Below are positions 34,630-46,305 of a stretch of DNA of 64,000 nt, piece after piece. This DNA comes from Piper betle. Lineage: Eukaryota > Streptophyta > Magnoliopsida > Piperales > Piperaceae. The position numbers and the translations under genes were made by a program. The stretch lies in assembly GCA_033002965.1 (NCBI GenBank), contig JAURVB010014104.1, forward strand, positions 39,808 through 103,807. Reading direction: 5' to 3'. Each line of letters begins with the position of its first letter. Position 1 is the first letter of the stretch. The notes below the pieces were generated by a model, which worked only from the letters and a program-made list of their open reading frames with translations, was not told the origin of the DNA and did no database searches.

Positions 34630-37600
34630 CTATCTAGGTTGAGGCTGCTGCGAGAATGAGCGAGCAGGCCGCACTGGTGGTCTAGAGGATGGAGTCCCGA
34701 ATGACATTGTTTGTGACTTTGCCAACATGTGGACCATTGAAGGGGTCTGGTAACCGTGCACAAGACTTGCACTCTCTGTAGAGTCCCCACGGGCTGTTGC
34801 CCTCTGCCACGAATGTGAGCTCAGCCCCGAGAGCACATAAGCCCTACCGGAGGATTCATAGATGCGGCGGTTGGCCATCCTCTCTTGCATCTCCTTCAGC
34901 TCTGCATCAAGCGCAATACAGAGCTGGTCCCTTGCTCGGGCTGAAGCAGAATTGGCCAGTGCCTTTCTGCAATTCTCCAGGATTGTCACTGCTGCACCAA
35001 GATCACTGTGTTCAGCAGAGGCACGAGCCTGGCCATTGCCTCAGCTGCTAGAAGTCGATTGCGCTGCCTATCCACCTCAATGGAAACTGCAGACCTTGCA
35101 GCGCTGTCTACCCTTTGAATTTTCACTTCTTGGTCATCCAAATTTCGTTTTTCTTTTGAGATCGGATCCTTGTAGGAACAGCCAATCTTCACCAATGGAG
35201 TATCCCGGCCTACGTCATCAGCTGGGACATCCAGCAAAAGCAGAAAATCTCTCTCTCTCGGCATACAAGTCCCCTACCTCAATGGAACCTGCACGCCCTT
35301 CACCAGACACACGACTACCGTAGCTTCCAGCTTTTATTGAAGAAATTTTCACTTTTGGATTTGAACAATTAAGCACTACTTGCAGCTCCTGAACAACCAC
35401 ACTGAGAAGTCCACCAATACATTGAGCAAAAGCATCTTGTATAACACTCTCTGCCTCTATAAATGAGAAGGTTCCACCTGAGGTTTCTGAGATGGAATGC
35501 ATTGATGCTGCATCATGGTCAATACCAAACCCAAACGCATGAACAGGTATATGATTGCCAGTGCCACGGCTAATGGAAGATGGAAGAAGAGACTGGTAAT
35601 CAGGTTGCGGATTTGCTGGACTAGAAGAAGTAATAGTGTATGTGTCTTGACCGTCTGAGAGAAGAATGATGCTGCAAACAGGATTCTTGCTCTTTCTGTC
35701 TTCCATCACCTTGGCACCCTTTCTCAGCCCTTCAGCAATGTTTGTCCCACCACTTGATATGAGAGAATTGACAGCTTGTAGAGCCTGTTGTTTCCCTGCA
35801 TCAGACATCTTGCGGAGTGGAAAAGTCGACGAGCAGTAGACGAGAAAGCAATCACAGAAAGCCGATCAGATGGGCCAAGATTTTGAATGACAAATCCCAT
35901 GGCACGTTTGAGCAATGCAAGTTTGGTTCCAGCCATACTACCACTGACATCAAGTACTGTAACAAGATCAACTGGAGCCCGGCAAGGTTGAGAAGGTACA
36001 CAAGAATTGGCATGCTTAACAGAGCTTCGTCTTGAACTAGTAAAGGGTGCTTTTAGATGAATCAAGAGAGCAAAATTCTCATGGGATTTAGAGTGAGTAA
36101 TGGCAGAGAACTCTGGGCATGTTTTGATCTCCACTGTGTTTGAACTCTGGGTATTTTCACACTCCACTGGTGCAGATGATTCATCAGCTGGTTTAGTATC
36201 TATAGCTTCATCATCATCAAAAACACTCGGCTCAGATGAGTGGAAAAGGGATGCAACATGACGGCTGGAATTTGCTCGAGGTGTTTGAAGTCTGCGGATT
36301 GCTGGTGCATCTTGATCACTATTAACACCCCAGTTGATTGGATTGATTCTTGCTCTATCATGCGCAACCTCTGTAGAAGGACCACGAAAAGGAATTTCCT
36401 TCCATTTGGCTCTGCAAACCGGGCACAACTGATTCCCATGCTTTACATTTGAGGCAATGCAATGGAAATGAAATGAGTGACCACACTCTGCAATAAAGAT
36501 AGCACGCCCCTGACCAGGTTTCATTGAGCCCAAGCATATTGAACAAGACGTTTTCTACATGGAAGAACATAAAGTAGATCAGAAAGAGTATATCCTCCAC
36601 ATGAATAACTGCTAAGAACCATCATATATTTTCCACGAAAAAAAAAAACAAATTATAGATTTTCTGGAATTGGTTTACTTAGTGTGCATATCAAACACTC
36701 TCTATCAGTAACATGAACATCGGAAAACGCTTCTCAAGAAAGGATTTTAGCAAAACGAGCTAACTGGTCAAGAAACATCCTTGGCCCCATATTATCTTTG
36801 ACTAAATGGCATCTAAGTTGAACATATAGTCACCATTACATAATTCTTTTGATAAAAGAATAGACATTTTCATTACCAACCTAGATACTTGCAAGGATTA
36901 CAGAAAAAAAGTAAAGATAAGGCAGCTACACAACCGGGTAATGTTGACTGAGTGACAATCCCTTTCCCTTGAAGGAGAATGTAAAAGAATTGGTCTAGTT
37001 TAGTTCTTTTCATATAAGGCAAACACAATATGGTCCTTAAACCAATGAGTCAATGACCAACTCTTCCATCTCAAAGAAATCAGGGCATCCATCAGAAGAG
37101 CGGGAAGGCTAAATATTAAAAAAAAACACACACTAGGGCCCAACAACAAAGAGGCATAAATAAACACAGAGCAGATCAGTAAAAAGGCTTGCGCTACAAC
37201 ATACAATCACAGCTACATCACCAGATAGCAAAAGTCATATTTACCAAAATAAAAAAGAAGAAAAAGCAAAGAAGAAACCAACACTAGCAAATACAAATTG
37301 ACAATGTTTACTAAGAACGAAGAACCAACAAGCACTTTATCTGGCAGTTTGGGAAGATGGTCCCCCTCACAGCTTGATTAAAATAAGCACATGAACCTCA
37401 TTACAGAACAAATTCTGAGCTAACGCAGAGTAACATGTGAACTATTGGCCCAATAGCAACAAATTCTGAGGTAACACACAGTAACATGTGAACTAGTGGC
37501 CAAATAGCAACGTAAGCTTTTCTGTGGATGATGGAGAGAAGTCAGAAAAAAGAGAGCCGCACGTTTATCCTAACACCAAAAAGAAGTCAAAGAAGCAAAA

Positions 37601-38055
37601 CAAGACAAGCCACTTAACTAGTCTATAGTCTACTTACATCTCATACCATTTTCTTTAACATCATATACTATTGTTAATCACTGCATTAAAAACCAGTACT
37701 CATCACCTTTGACAATCCTTGCATAGCACCAAGACTCAAAAAACTATGTGGGAGAGATCTCAAGACCAAACAATAAAAGACAACCAAACAAGAAGTTGAA
37801 GTAGAAGAGCAGTGATGATAAAGACTGCACCTTTGACGACCTGCTGCCGGACTTCGCCAGCGGAAGGCTGTCCGACGACGTCGTCGGCGTCGCCGGCCGG
37901 TACTCCGACCCCGGAGTCGTCACCGGAGAGACCGAAGACGCGTCGGAGAACCTGCCGGCGGTGACTCCGAGAGCCGTCTCGCCGTCGTCCCGGTCCCTGG
38001 GGACGTACACGCACAGGCCCAGGGCTAGCTTCGCCTTCCTCCACCTGCTCGCCAT
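34630..38055 (-). CDS. WAV3-family RING / von Willebrand factor A protein (E3 ubiquitin ligase)
   Basis: Two exons, 37831-38055 and 34630-36554, with a 1276-bp GT/AG intron. Restored length is about 717 residues. Exon 1 is GC-rich and encodes MASRWRKAKLALGLCVYVP and a Ser/Thr-rich linker ending SRSSK. Exon 2 opens with a RING domain (residues about 79-122; C-x2-C, then CGHSFHFHC and CPVCRAKW). Then come a linker with VFDDDEA, a vWA domain with DLVTVLDVSGSMAG (DxSxS metal site) and LSDGQDTYTI, and a C-terminal AYVLSGLSSHSWQRATARGD. This layout is that of WAV3, WAVH1, WAVH2 and EDA40, ligases linked to root gravitropism; I cannot say which member this is. Three frame breaks lie in exon 2 (35819, 35248, 35028). 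A TATA box lies 474 bp upstream of the start. Confidence 0.88.
35028..35029 (-). other. Frame break 3 in the WAV3-family gene
   Basis: The frame ending in LLAAEAMAR continues out of frame to a stop, while ARASAEHSDLGAAVTILENC is one base off. One more base in this CC pair (+ strand) would join them. Confidence 0.75.
35248..35259 (-). other. Frame break 2 in the WAV3-family gene, in a (TC)6 tract
   Basis: GDLYAERER runs out of frame, and DFLLLLDVPADDVG resumes two bases off (equivalently one extra). The change sits in a dinucleotide run, so loss of one repeat unit is likely. Confidence 0.75.
35819..35820 (-). other. Frame break 1 in the WAV3-family gene, inside the vWA domain
   Basis: SVIAFSSTARRLF is followed out of frame, and LRKMSDAGKQQAL is one base off. 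One more base in this GG pair (+ strand) joins them. Confidence 0.75.
37409..37510. repeat. 51-bp tandem duplication in the WAV3-family intron
   Basis: Copies at 37409-37459 and 37460-37510 both start CAAATTCTGAG and share AGTAACATGTGAACTA. They differ at a handful of sites. Confidence 0.75.
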
Positions 38056-38528
38056 CCTCCCCACTCCAAAGCAAGATCTTTCAACCAAAAGACACACGTA
38101 GCTACAAATCCACCATCCAAGACTCAATCTTGTCAACTTCCCAGCATCTGGGAACTCCAAACTCTCGCCAAAGATCACCCAACAGCAAGGTGACAATCCA
38201 ACCGTCCAAAGACGCAATCTTTCGCTACTTCCTAGCAGCTGGGAGCCTCCAAATCTCACAGATACTTCTTCAAGACTTCCTTACCAAGAAAGACGCCGTT
38301 GTGGTCAGTGCCGGTGGTTTGAGAGATAGAGAAAAAAATTGGTTAGAGAGGAGAGGGAGATGAAAGAGAAGAGAATGGAGGGGAGAGGGTTGAGGAAGGA
38401 GAAAAGGAGAGGGTGGTGGACGACGCGGCGGCCATGGCCGCGGGGAGGCGGTGCAGAGCTGGTTTTGACCTTTGGATTAGCGCAGACTTTTTTGAAGGAG
38501 AGAGGGAGGTTGAAGAAGAAGTAGCTGT

Positions 38529-38536
38529 CTTTTATA
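38529..38536 (-). promoter_or_regulatory. TATA box of the WAV3-family gene
   Basis: TATAAAAG on the minus strand, upstream of a purine/pyrimidine-skewed, GC-rich stretch (38300-38520) that would form the 5' UTR. Transcription would start near 38500. Confidence 0.5.
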
Positions 38537-38599
38537 GTCAGCTCTTTTCCATTTTTGCCCTCAATTCTCATTTTATTTCCTTAATAATTGGATTTTTTT

Positions 38600-39454
38600 A
38601 ATTTAATCAAGGAATTAAAAAAAACGATATTTCAAATAATCAAAATATAATAAAAATAAAAAATAAATTAAATTATTATAATCTACCTTTATTTAATTAA
38701 CATTTATTTTAAAAATAATAATACATTTCAATAATTATATAGTATATACAGTTATTTAATAATTATTGTCTACGTGAGGTAACATCTTGCATTTTTATTA
38801 TAATTTAAGTTTATTCCAGTTGAAGAATATTTTTTAAGTTTGGCTTGAAAGATATCTTTATTTGATTATGTTCTGGTAGGAGAATAAAGTAATAATTTAG
38901 AATGATAACGTGGCAAAATATGGAATAAATTCCCCTAAAATATATTATTATTAAAAAAGCGAAAAATGCAGGAACAATAGTTCGTAAAAATTAACTGTTT
39001 TGTTGAAACTGTGTAACGAATTAAATAATAGGATATAATCAATGACTAATAAATTATAAGACAAGTTATACTGGCTTCTCAGCCCACCTAATAAGATATT
39101 ATAAGCATCCACTTTTATAATAATCACATTCTAACATATAAATTAAAATAATATTTTTAAATTTTGAATTTTTTTAATACAAATACAACATTTAACAACA
39201 AATGATTTTCCTTCAACAAATTTTGGAAAAGGAAAATAAATAACTTAACTAGTACACAGACAAGAGAAGAGATTAATGGTGAGGCTGGAGAAAATATTTG
39301 TATTAGAACTAGAACGAACTTGTTTTATGGTTCAAATCTATGCAATTAGTAGAGTTTGAAAGAATTAAGTATAAAAAATAGTTAAAATTTACTAATTATG
39401 ATAATAATGACCAATAAAATGGTTGCTACAATAAATATCACCACAAATCCCCTC

Positions 39455-39506
<52 letters not shown>

Positions 39507-41789
39507 GAAAAACCCGTAATTTGTTATAAGGTCTTATAGTCATGCATATTAGTTACTTGTTAGCTTAAGACTGTACAATTAATTATTTTATTGATAAAAA
39601 AATAATAGCATGAAGCACGGGCTTATATTGAATTATGAATATATAATATAAAATTAAAAGAAATTATAAAAGTATTATAATAATTTATTATCATCATTAT
39701 TATTATTTTATATTGGAATGTGTTATTGTTGGGGGATGCGAATAATATATTTAACAAATGCTGAGAAAAAAAATCTTGCAAACCAATGAATGAATCAACG
39801 TAATTTTCAACCCTCTAAAGATGTGGTTCCAATTTAAAAATGGGCCCATCAAGAATATAAAAGAGGATAACACCTGGGCCCGCATGAAAATATAGTTGTA
39901 TAGTTGGGGCCCACTCGAGCCAAAAGTAGGTGGTCTCCACTATGAGCTTAAAAATATCTGCTTAGGTGGCCTGGCCCCACAGGTTGGTTGAGGTTGGGTT
40001 GAGAAGTTATTAGAGTGGGTCCCACCGGTTTAAGGCGAGAATTATTATATATGATTTTTTCTTTCAAAGCAATAAGATTGGTTGCTTTGATTACAAATAT
40101 AACTAAAATATGATTTAGCTGTTTTAATTAAAAAAACAATAGCATATGATCAAGAGTACAACAATCGTTTCTTTTCTCATATATACTCTTTCAATTGGTA
40201 TTTTCAAGTTGATTAGCTGGAGCTTTTATCCTTAAAAAAACGATTAATTATTTGGAAATTTTGCAGTGCAGCTATCCATAAGGAGCTAATATCATTTTTA
40301 AAATAAACCTAAGTCAAGTATATCTAATCTACATTCTTGACTAACACATTAATTAAAATGTGCTAAATAACTTTGATATCGAAAATGAATGCATAAATGC
40401 ACAGTCACTGACCTAAAACTCACACTGCATTGGATAAAAGAAGAATTGAACTTTTATACACTAGAAATAACACCATTGTTGTTGCAGGTCTTTGCATGTA
40501 CTTTAAATCTTCTTTGTAAGCTATTTATCAATGGAATTGGTAGTTTTGTAATTGCATTTTTAAAAATAGTTCTTGTGTCATTTGTCATAAGATTTTTTAA
40601 TGGATGTTTTATTAATATATTAATAATTTAAACTTTACGTGATTCTATATATTTGCATTGACATTCTGCTAATCTTAATTTGCTTCGACCTGGCGATCTG
40701 TTTACAGACAAGATAAGACAAGCATGTTCTAAGCGCACAATTCACATTGCTTAAGAATCCATCGAGAAAGTATCCACCATATGCTCAAGTGTATTTTTTA
40801 CCCCTTGGCTTGACATTCTGCTAATCTTAAGTAAACGGTTAGCGTTATTTAAAATCTCAAAATTTAAACTTGGCTTGACATGTGGCAGAGTGGAGTTGAT
40901 TTAGAAATCAATTCTAAGCTGATTCAAAGTCATTTATATTAAAATTTTAATTATGTAAATAAATAATCATATAAAATTAATGCATGCTCTCTTGACACTT
41001 AAAATGATAAATATGTGATTTATATTACTTAAACATAATAATTTAACTAATTTAAAAGAAAGATATTGTATTTTGATAATTTTTATTATTTGACTTGAAA
41101 TTCAATTATAAAATCAATCATTGTAGAATTCATGGAGTTTGATTCGATAAGGTACGGAATGGAATCGACTCATAGAGGTTTTGAAGTTAAAAGATTTTTA
41201 TGAGTCCGGTTTAGCCAATGTATTATCTAGAGAGAGGTTAAAAACAAGTGACTATTAATTATGACGAAGGCACATAATTAAAAAACATGGGGAAAATACT
41301 CCCTAATCAAAACAGGGATAGAGATAATTCATATTTGTTGGAGTGCATATTTTTTATAATATCAACTTTTGGCTAAGATATTATGTAAAATTATTCACGG
41401 TAACAGCCTCACTTGAAACTCAAATTATTAAGAAAATCAACGAGGATGGAAGTATTTAATTAGCTACTCTAACTATACATTGATTTTTATCATTTCGTGT
41501 CAAGTAATGCTCAATTGACAATGTTGGAGAAAGAGACCAGAATTATTCATTTAAGATCACGCTTGAATAACACTTTCTTTAAGCAATCAAAGGTGCATGA
41601 TGTAGCTGGGAAAACAAAACTTGAATTGGTGCACAAAAAATAATATTAATTGATGGGGTCAAGCTATTTTTAATTAAAAAGTGATTAATTAAAGTTAAAA
41701 ATTTATAAGCATATATTTACTAATATACTAGATGTTATTTCGATAAGTATGATATATGGGATTAATTATTTAGAAATCTCATATGTACT
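38600..41789. other. Intergenic with dispersed repeats
   Basis: 38620-38800 is a single copy of the AT-rich family seen in CNGC15 intron 5 (ends GAGGTAACATCTTGC). 39457-39500 is a TA microsatellite. 39860-40035 holds several GGGCCC or GGGTCCC boxes. 40840-41230 is a copy of the second dispersed repeat family. No gene is supported. Confidence 0.4.
39457..39500. repeat. (TA)n microsatellite, longest in the window
   Basis: 44 bp of uninterrupted TA, read directly. Confidence 0.9.
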
Positions 41790-41983
41790 TAGGGTTGCTA
41801 ATTGAGCGAGCCAGCTCGTAAGCATTTAGCGTTTGACTCGGCTTGATTCGACTTAAAACTCGACATTTAAATGCTCGAGTTCGAACTCGACTCTTATGAG
41901 CCGAGCTTGAGGAAGGTCGTATTTGACTAGACTCAACTCTGTTATAACTTGAACTTGACTCAATAAAATAATATAATAATATA

Positions 41984-42020
<37 letters not shown>

Positions 42021-42368
42021 ATAACAAAGAAGTGAGATAGTTGATATGGTAACTATTTAAGTTGAGGACCTCAAGGTTGTGGGTTAAATCCACATTGACC
42101 TCATTTTTTTTAAGTGAGGTACTTTTGACTTTTAATCGAGCCGGTTTCGAGCTCCCGAATGACTGAGTTCGAGTTAGAGAAAATTAAACAGTTTAAATAT
42201 ATTCAAGCTCGAGTCGAGCTCGAACACATACAAGATATTCAAGTCAAACTCGAGCATGTATGTTTAAAACTCGTTCGATCTCGAGTCGAGTTCGAACCAG
42301 TTTCAAACTATTCGGGCCGAGTTTAAACACAAGTTGAGGTCAGCTCGTTCGCTAGATTAGCACCCCTA
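41790..42368 (-). mobile_element. Small hAT-like element, 579 bp, perfect 8-bp target duplication
   Basis: The left end is TAGGGTTGCTAATTGAGCGA; the right end on the other strand is TAGGGGTGCTAATCTAGCGA. The flanks are TATGTACT on both sides (41782-41789 and 42369-42376), identical over 8 bp. The interior is related to 31839-32334 in reverse orientation, including AAGTGAGGTACTTTTGACTT and a TA repeat core at 41988-42014. It has an extra stretch of about 60 bp around 42060-42100 absent from the other copy. Confidence 0.9.
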
Positions 42369-42921
42369 TATGTACTAGGATTTTGCAAATTTTATTAAAA
42401 AAATCTTATAATAATTTACTAAAAAATAATGTTTTTTCCTATGCTTTGCAAACCGAGAAAAGTACCACATTTCTCCCATCTTCTCCATGCTAATTTTGGC
42501 AATGGAAAAAATTTTATATTTATTTTAATATTTGGAGATATTTGAAGTTGAACATGCGTTAATTGTCTAATTTTTTTCCACCCCAAAAAAAACATTGAGA
42601 AAATTTTCCCTACAAAAGGTGGATAAAAGTAGCGAGAGAAAAATATACTAAAGAAAAAACTCTCCTCATTTCATGGGTGTGGGAAAAATTAAAAAATTAA
42701 CACTTACATATCTTATAATATTTATAAATGTCAAAAATAAAATTTATAGTTTTTCTTCCGGACAAAACTGGGGGGAAGAAAACAGTGATAAGTGGTAGCT
42801 TTTATGATTCACGGACGGTTCACCCTGGAATAACAAAAAAACTCTGATAATGTACTTACACTATTGATCTAAAATATAAAGCTCTCATTTATCACACTTA
42901 CATTAGATAAAGTGTTAATAT

Positions 42922-43107
42922 AGTTGGTTGGCTGGGAAGTGTAGGGTACATATATTTTGAAGTAGTTGGTTGGTTGGCAAGTGTAGGGTACACATATTTT
43001 GGAGATAAATATTTATCACTCTCGGCAAGAAAAGCCTAGCAGATTAATATTTCACCAAATTCCCAAGTTGGTTGGTTGGGAAGTGTAGGGTACATATATT
43101 TTGGAGT
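42922..43107. repeat. Three copies of a 42-bp unit
   Basis: Units at 42922-42963, 42964-43005 and 43066-43107 share AGTTGGTTGG, GGGAAGTGTAGGGTACA (GGCAAGTGTAGGGTACA in unit 2) and ATATTTTG. The first two are adjacent; the third follows a 60-bp spacer. Confidence 0.8.
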
Positions 43108-46100
43108 AGTTGAAATGGACGGGCAGGCAGCGATCATGATTCTTAATAATGTAGCATTTTTTTCCCCAAGCTAATAATGTAGTAAGTTGGAGAAGCAAAG
43201 CAAGCCACCCGTGCCATGATGATCACCTCATTCACTTTCTTATAACTTTTTCTTGATCTTATTATTAACATAAGTTTTTTTTAACAAATATTATTAACAT
43301 GAAGTTGATCAATTACATTGTAGGGGAAAACAACAAAAAAATTGCTTTTGACAATATATATTTGCCAAGATGGGCAGAAACCCGTCACAAATTTGCAAAT
43401 GGGTTTACCACTAAACCTTCTCAAATTGTTTTTTTTAGGACAAAAAAATCTTGTGCCAGCGTAACAGAAGCTAAAAAGAACAACAAACCTTAGACTCATA
43501 ACGCTCCCTGACCAAATCTACTTATATTAGGATTAATTGTTAATAGTTAATCAAGTTTTATGGATTCACCCTCCAAAACAAGAAGTTCTAGCTTTAAAGG
43601 TATATTATCAACATATACATTGCAATCGTATTGCGACAAAAATGACAGTCATATAAGATAAAATTATGTTTATTTACGGCTTTGCAACAACGTTTTTAAA
43701 ATAATTTGCAACTAGAAATATCAGTTATTGAAAATGCTAACTTGTGGATAGGGTGAAGCAAAATTTGTTATTTTTGTTACGAATAATTGTAAAATCCTAA
43801 TTTTGATTTAAATAAACAGGTAATTAGCAGTGAGACCCTTAAATTATGATTATGCATTTTTTATTTGTCCACTTTGTGGAGTCATGATATTTTTTTTCAT
43901 TGTCACATGAATTGTCATTTTCTTTTCAAGCCAACAATTGAATTGGCATTTAAGAGGGTGGAGCAAAGTGTGATATTTATATACAAGTCTTTTTAATCAA
44001 TGGCATTTTATGTAAAGCAAAGATAAGTCAAAGGCCACGAAGAGATGGAGAGGGGAATAAGTAATTAGGATCAAGCGCATCATCCACTTGTAGAACATGA
44101 CATATGCTCTTGCAAAGTCCTATCATGATCATTCGTACCGAATTTTCAATAAAATTGACTGCCACGCTTTCCTTATAATTACAATTGATGGGGCTACTCT
44201 TGTCGTTTTTAATGTCTTCTGATTCTAATAACCAGAAAACAAGCTCATTCATGCCGTCATCACAAAGTTTGGACCCCTCATTTTCATAATTGACACATCT
44301 TTTTCGAGAAATTGATCAACTTGCGATTAATAAGTCTTAATTCTTACTGACCCAGTAGAAGGATAGACATCAACCGGTTTAATTAATGATCAAAACATTG
44401 TCATACTTTTTCTTGTTTACATTACGGATCAGATCTTTGTTGGGATTTAATTCCATAATTCCTTGTCCTTAATTTTATTTGGATAATATTGAATAATTAC
44501 AACTAAATATTAAATAACACAGACAACGAATAAATCAATCACAACAAATTTACTTGAAAAGTCCTCCAAAACTAAGAGGAAAAATCATAGCTCAAACAAA
44601 ATTTTTTGTGATTATACATTCTCTTTTACAACCACAATTTTTTTTTGAGTGAAAGTTACTCCCAAAATGAGTAAATCTACTTCTCTCTTCTTCTTGCTTT
44701 GACACTGCCGATCCCCCTTCTCGCTCCTTCACGCCATGTTTTCATGATCTTCATGGAGGGAAGACCCCAAAAATCTTATTATATGTAAATAATAATACAT
44801 GCATATTATTGGAAACATCAATGGAGGCGGTAGTGAATTAAAGGGTTTTTTGTTAAGTTTGACGTAGAGTCCTTAAACGATATTGATTTCATCCGGCAGG
44901 TGATTTTTTTCAACATGCTCTCACATTTGCCATTCATTATAATAGGGCAAGATTCATGCACAATCCACGGACATGCATTGTAGACAAATAAGCACATCAA
45001 ATACAAATAAAGAAAAAGATTATTAAAGTATTGTACCTGTTTGTATTTGTTAGAGACGTATGCGAAGAAGTAAAGCTGGACAGATGTAGCACATGTGTTG
45101 CTCCTATTATATTTATAATAATGATAAAAAAGAATATTTTATTATGGGTTTGGTTATAATTTGCTAAAAAAATTATTGTTATCAGTTATGAATGGAATGA
45201 CTTTGAGTATTATTTGTTAAAAATTTTATTGTTATCAAAATATTTGCAGTTATTTTTTAAGATAATTTATTGGTTTAGAAGCAATAGTTAAAATCGTGCT
45301 AGAAAACGTTCCTCCTTTCAAAGAGGAGGTAGATCTTGTAACTTATAAGTCAATGTAAGATCAGTGAAGGATTTTTTTTTTTGCCAAAGCAAGTACATAC
45401 AGCAGACAAAGGATTAGACATGATGTATGATATCTTTTTCTTTCTTACCAAAGTGATGTATGATGTTTGTGTGTACGTATTATTAGTTTTCTCCCACTAC
45501 CAATTTATTAAGTATATATTGAAGGACAAGAACAAGCATGCATGCATGGCAAGTACTGCACCACCTCATTTACTACAATTCATGTGATCCACGGGCTTGA
45601 CAGCATGATTGAGAAAGGTGTTGGCAGATATCATAGAACAAACACAGTTGATTAAAAGCACTTAAGCTAACCTTGTGATCCACCTTGATATATATTTATA
45701 TAATAGGAACTTATAAGTGATGGTTAAGCAAAATTTTTACATGGGCAGTCACTAATTATAATACCTATATTATATACTTTCTTATGATAATATATCATTA
45801 CTTAGTGGGGACAGCCTCAAAAGCATCGAAACCTAAAGTGATCAGTTTGATTCCACTGATGCATAGTACTCTTCTTTCTTTAACGCACAAATAAGCTTTA
45901 TGATCATGATACTCCCACGAGTGCAAAGATACCTCCTTTAGTAGTCTTCCATTGACAAAAGGAGACAACGAATTTGCAGTAAATTTTGTCAAACTACACG
46001 CAGCCCTCGTGTAATTGATGGATGAGAATCATAGTGCTGTCAAGTTAACAGTACCATTTGTCAATATTCCTATACACAGTTCCAGGCAGCAAATTTGTTC

Positions 46101-46271
46101 AAAAGAAGTTAGTATGCATAGACTCATGCATGCCCCTTAAGTGGTGTATATCTTTATATTTATGGAAATACATATAAAAAAGAAACATATTTCATATCTG
46201 GGAATTCAATTTGAATATTATCCTTTATATCCTGATTCGAAATAGTTTTAAATTGCAGGTTCGAACTATTC

Positions 46272-46273
<2 letters not shown>

Positions 46274-46303
<30 letters not shown>
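46274..46303. repeat. (TA)n microsatellite
   Basis: About 30 bp of TA repeat, read directly. Confidence 0.85.

Positions 46304-46305
<2 letters not shown>

Noticed and set aside
44028..44252. 74-codon minus-strand open frame
   Set aside because: No recognisable domain and no neighbouring exons or consistent splice sites.
45798..45992. 64-codon minus-strand open frame with protein-like composition
   Set aside because: I could not connect it to any family or to further exons; kept only as a note in the intergenic entry.
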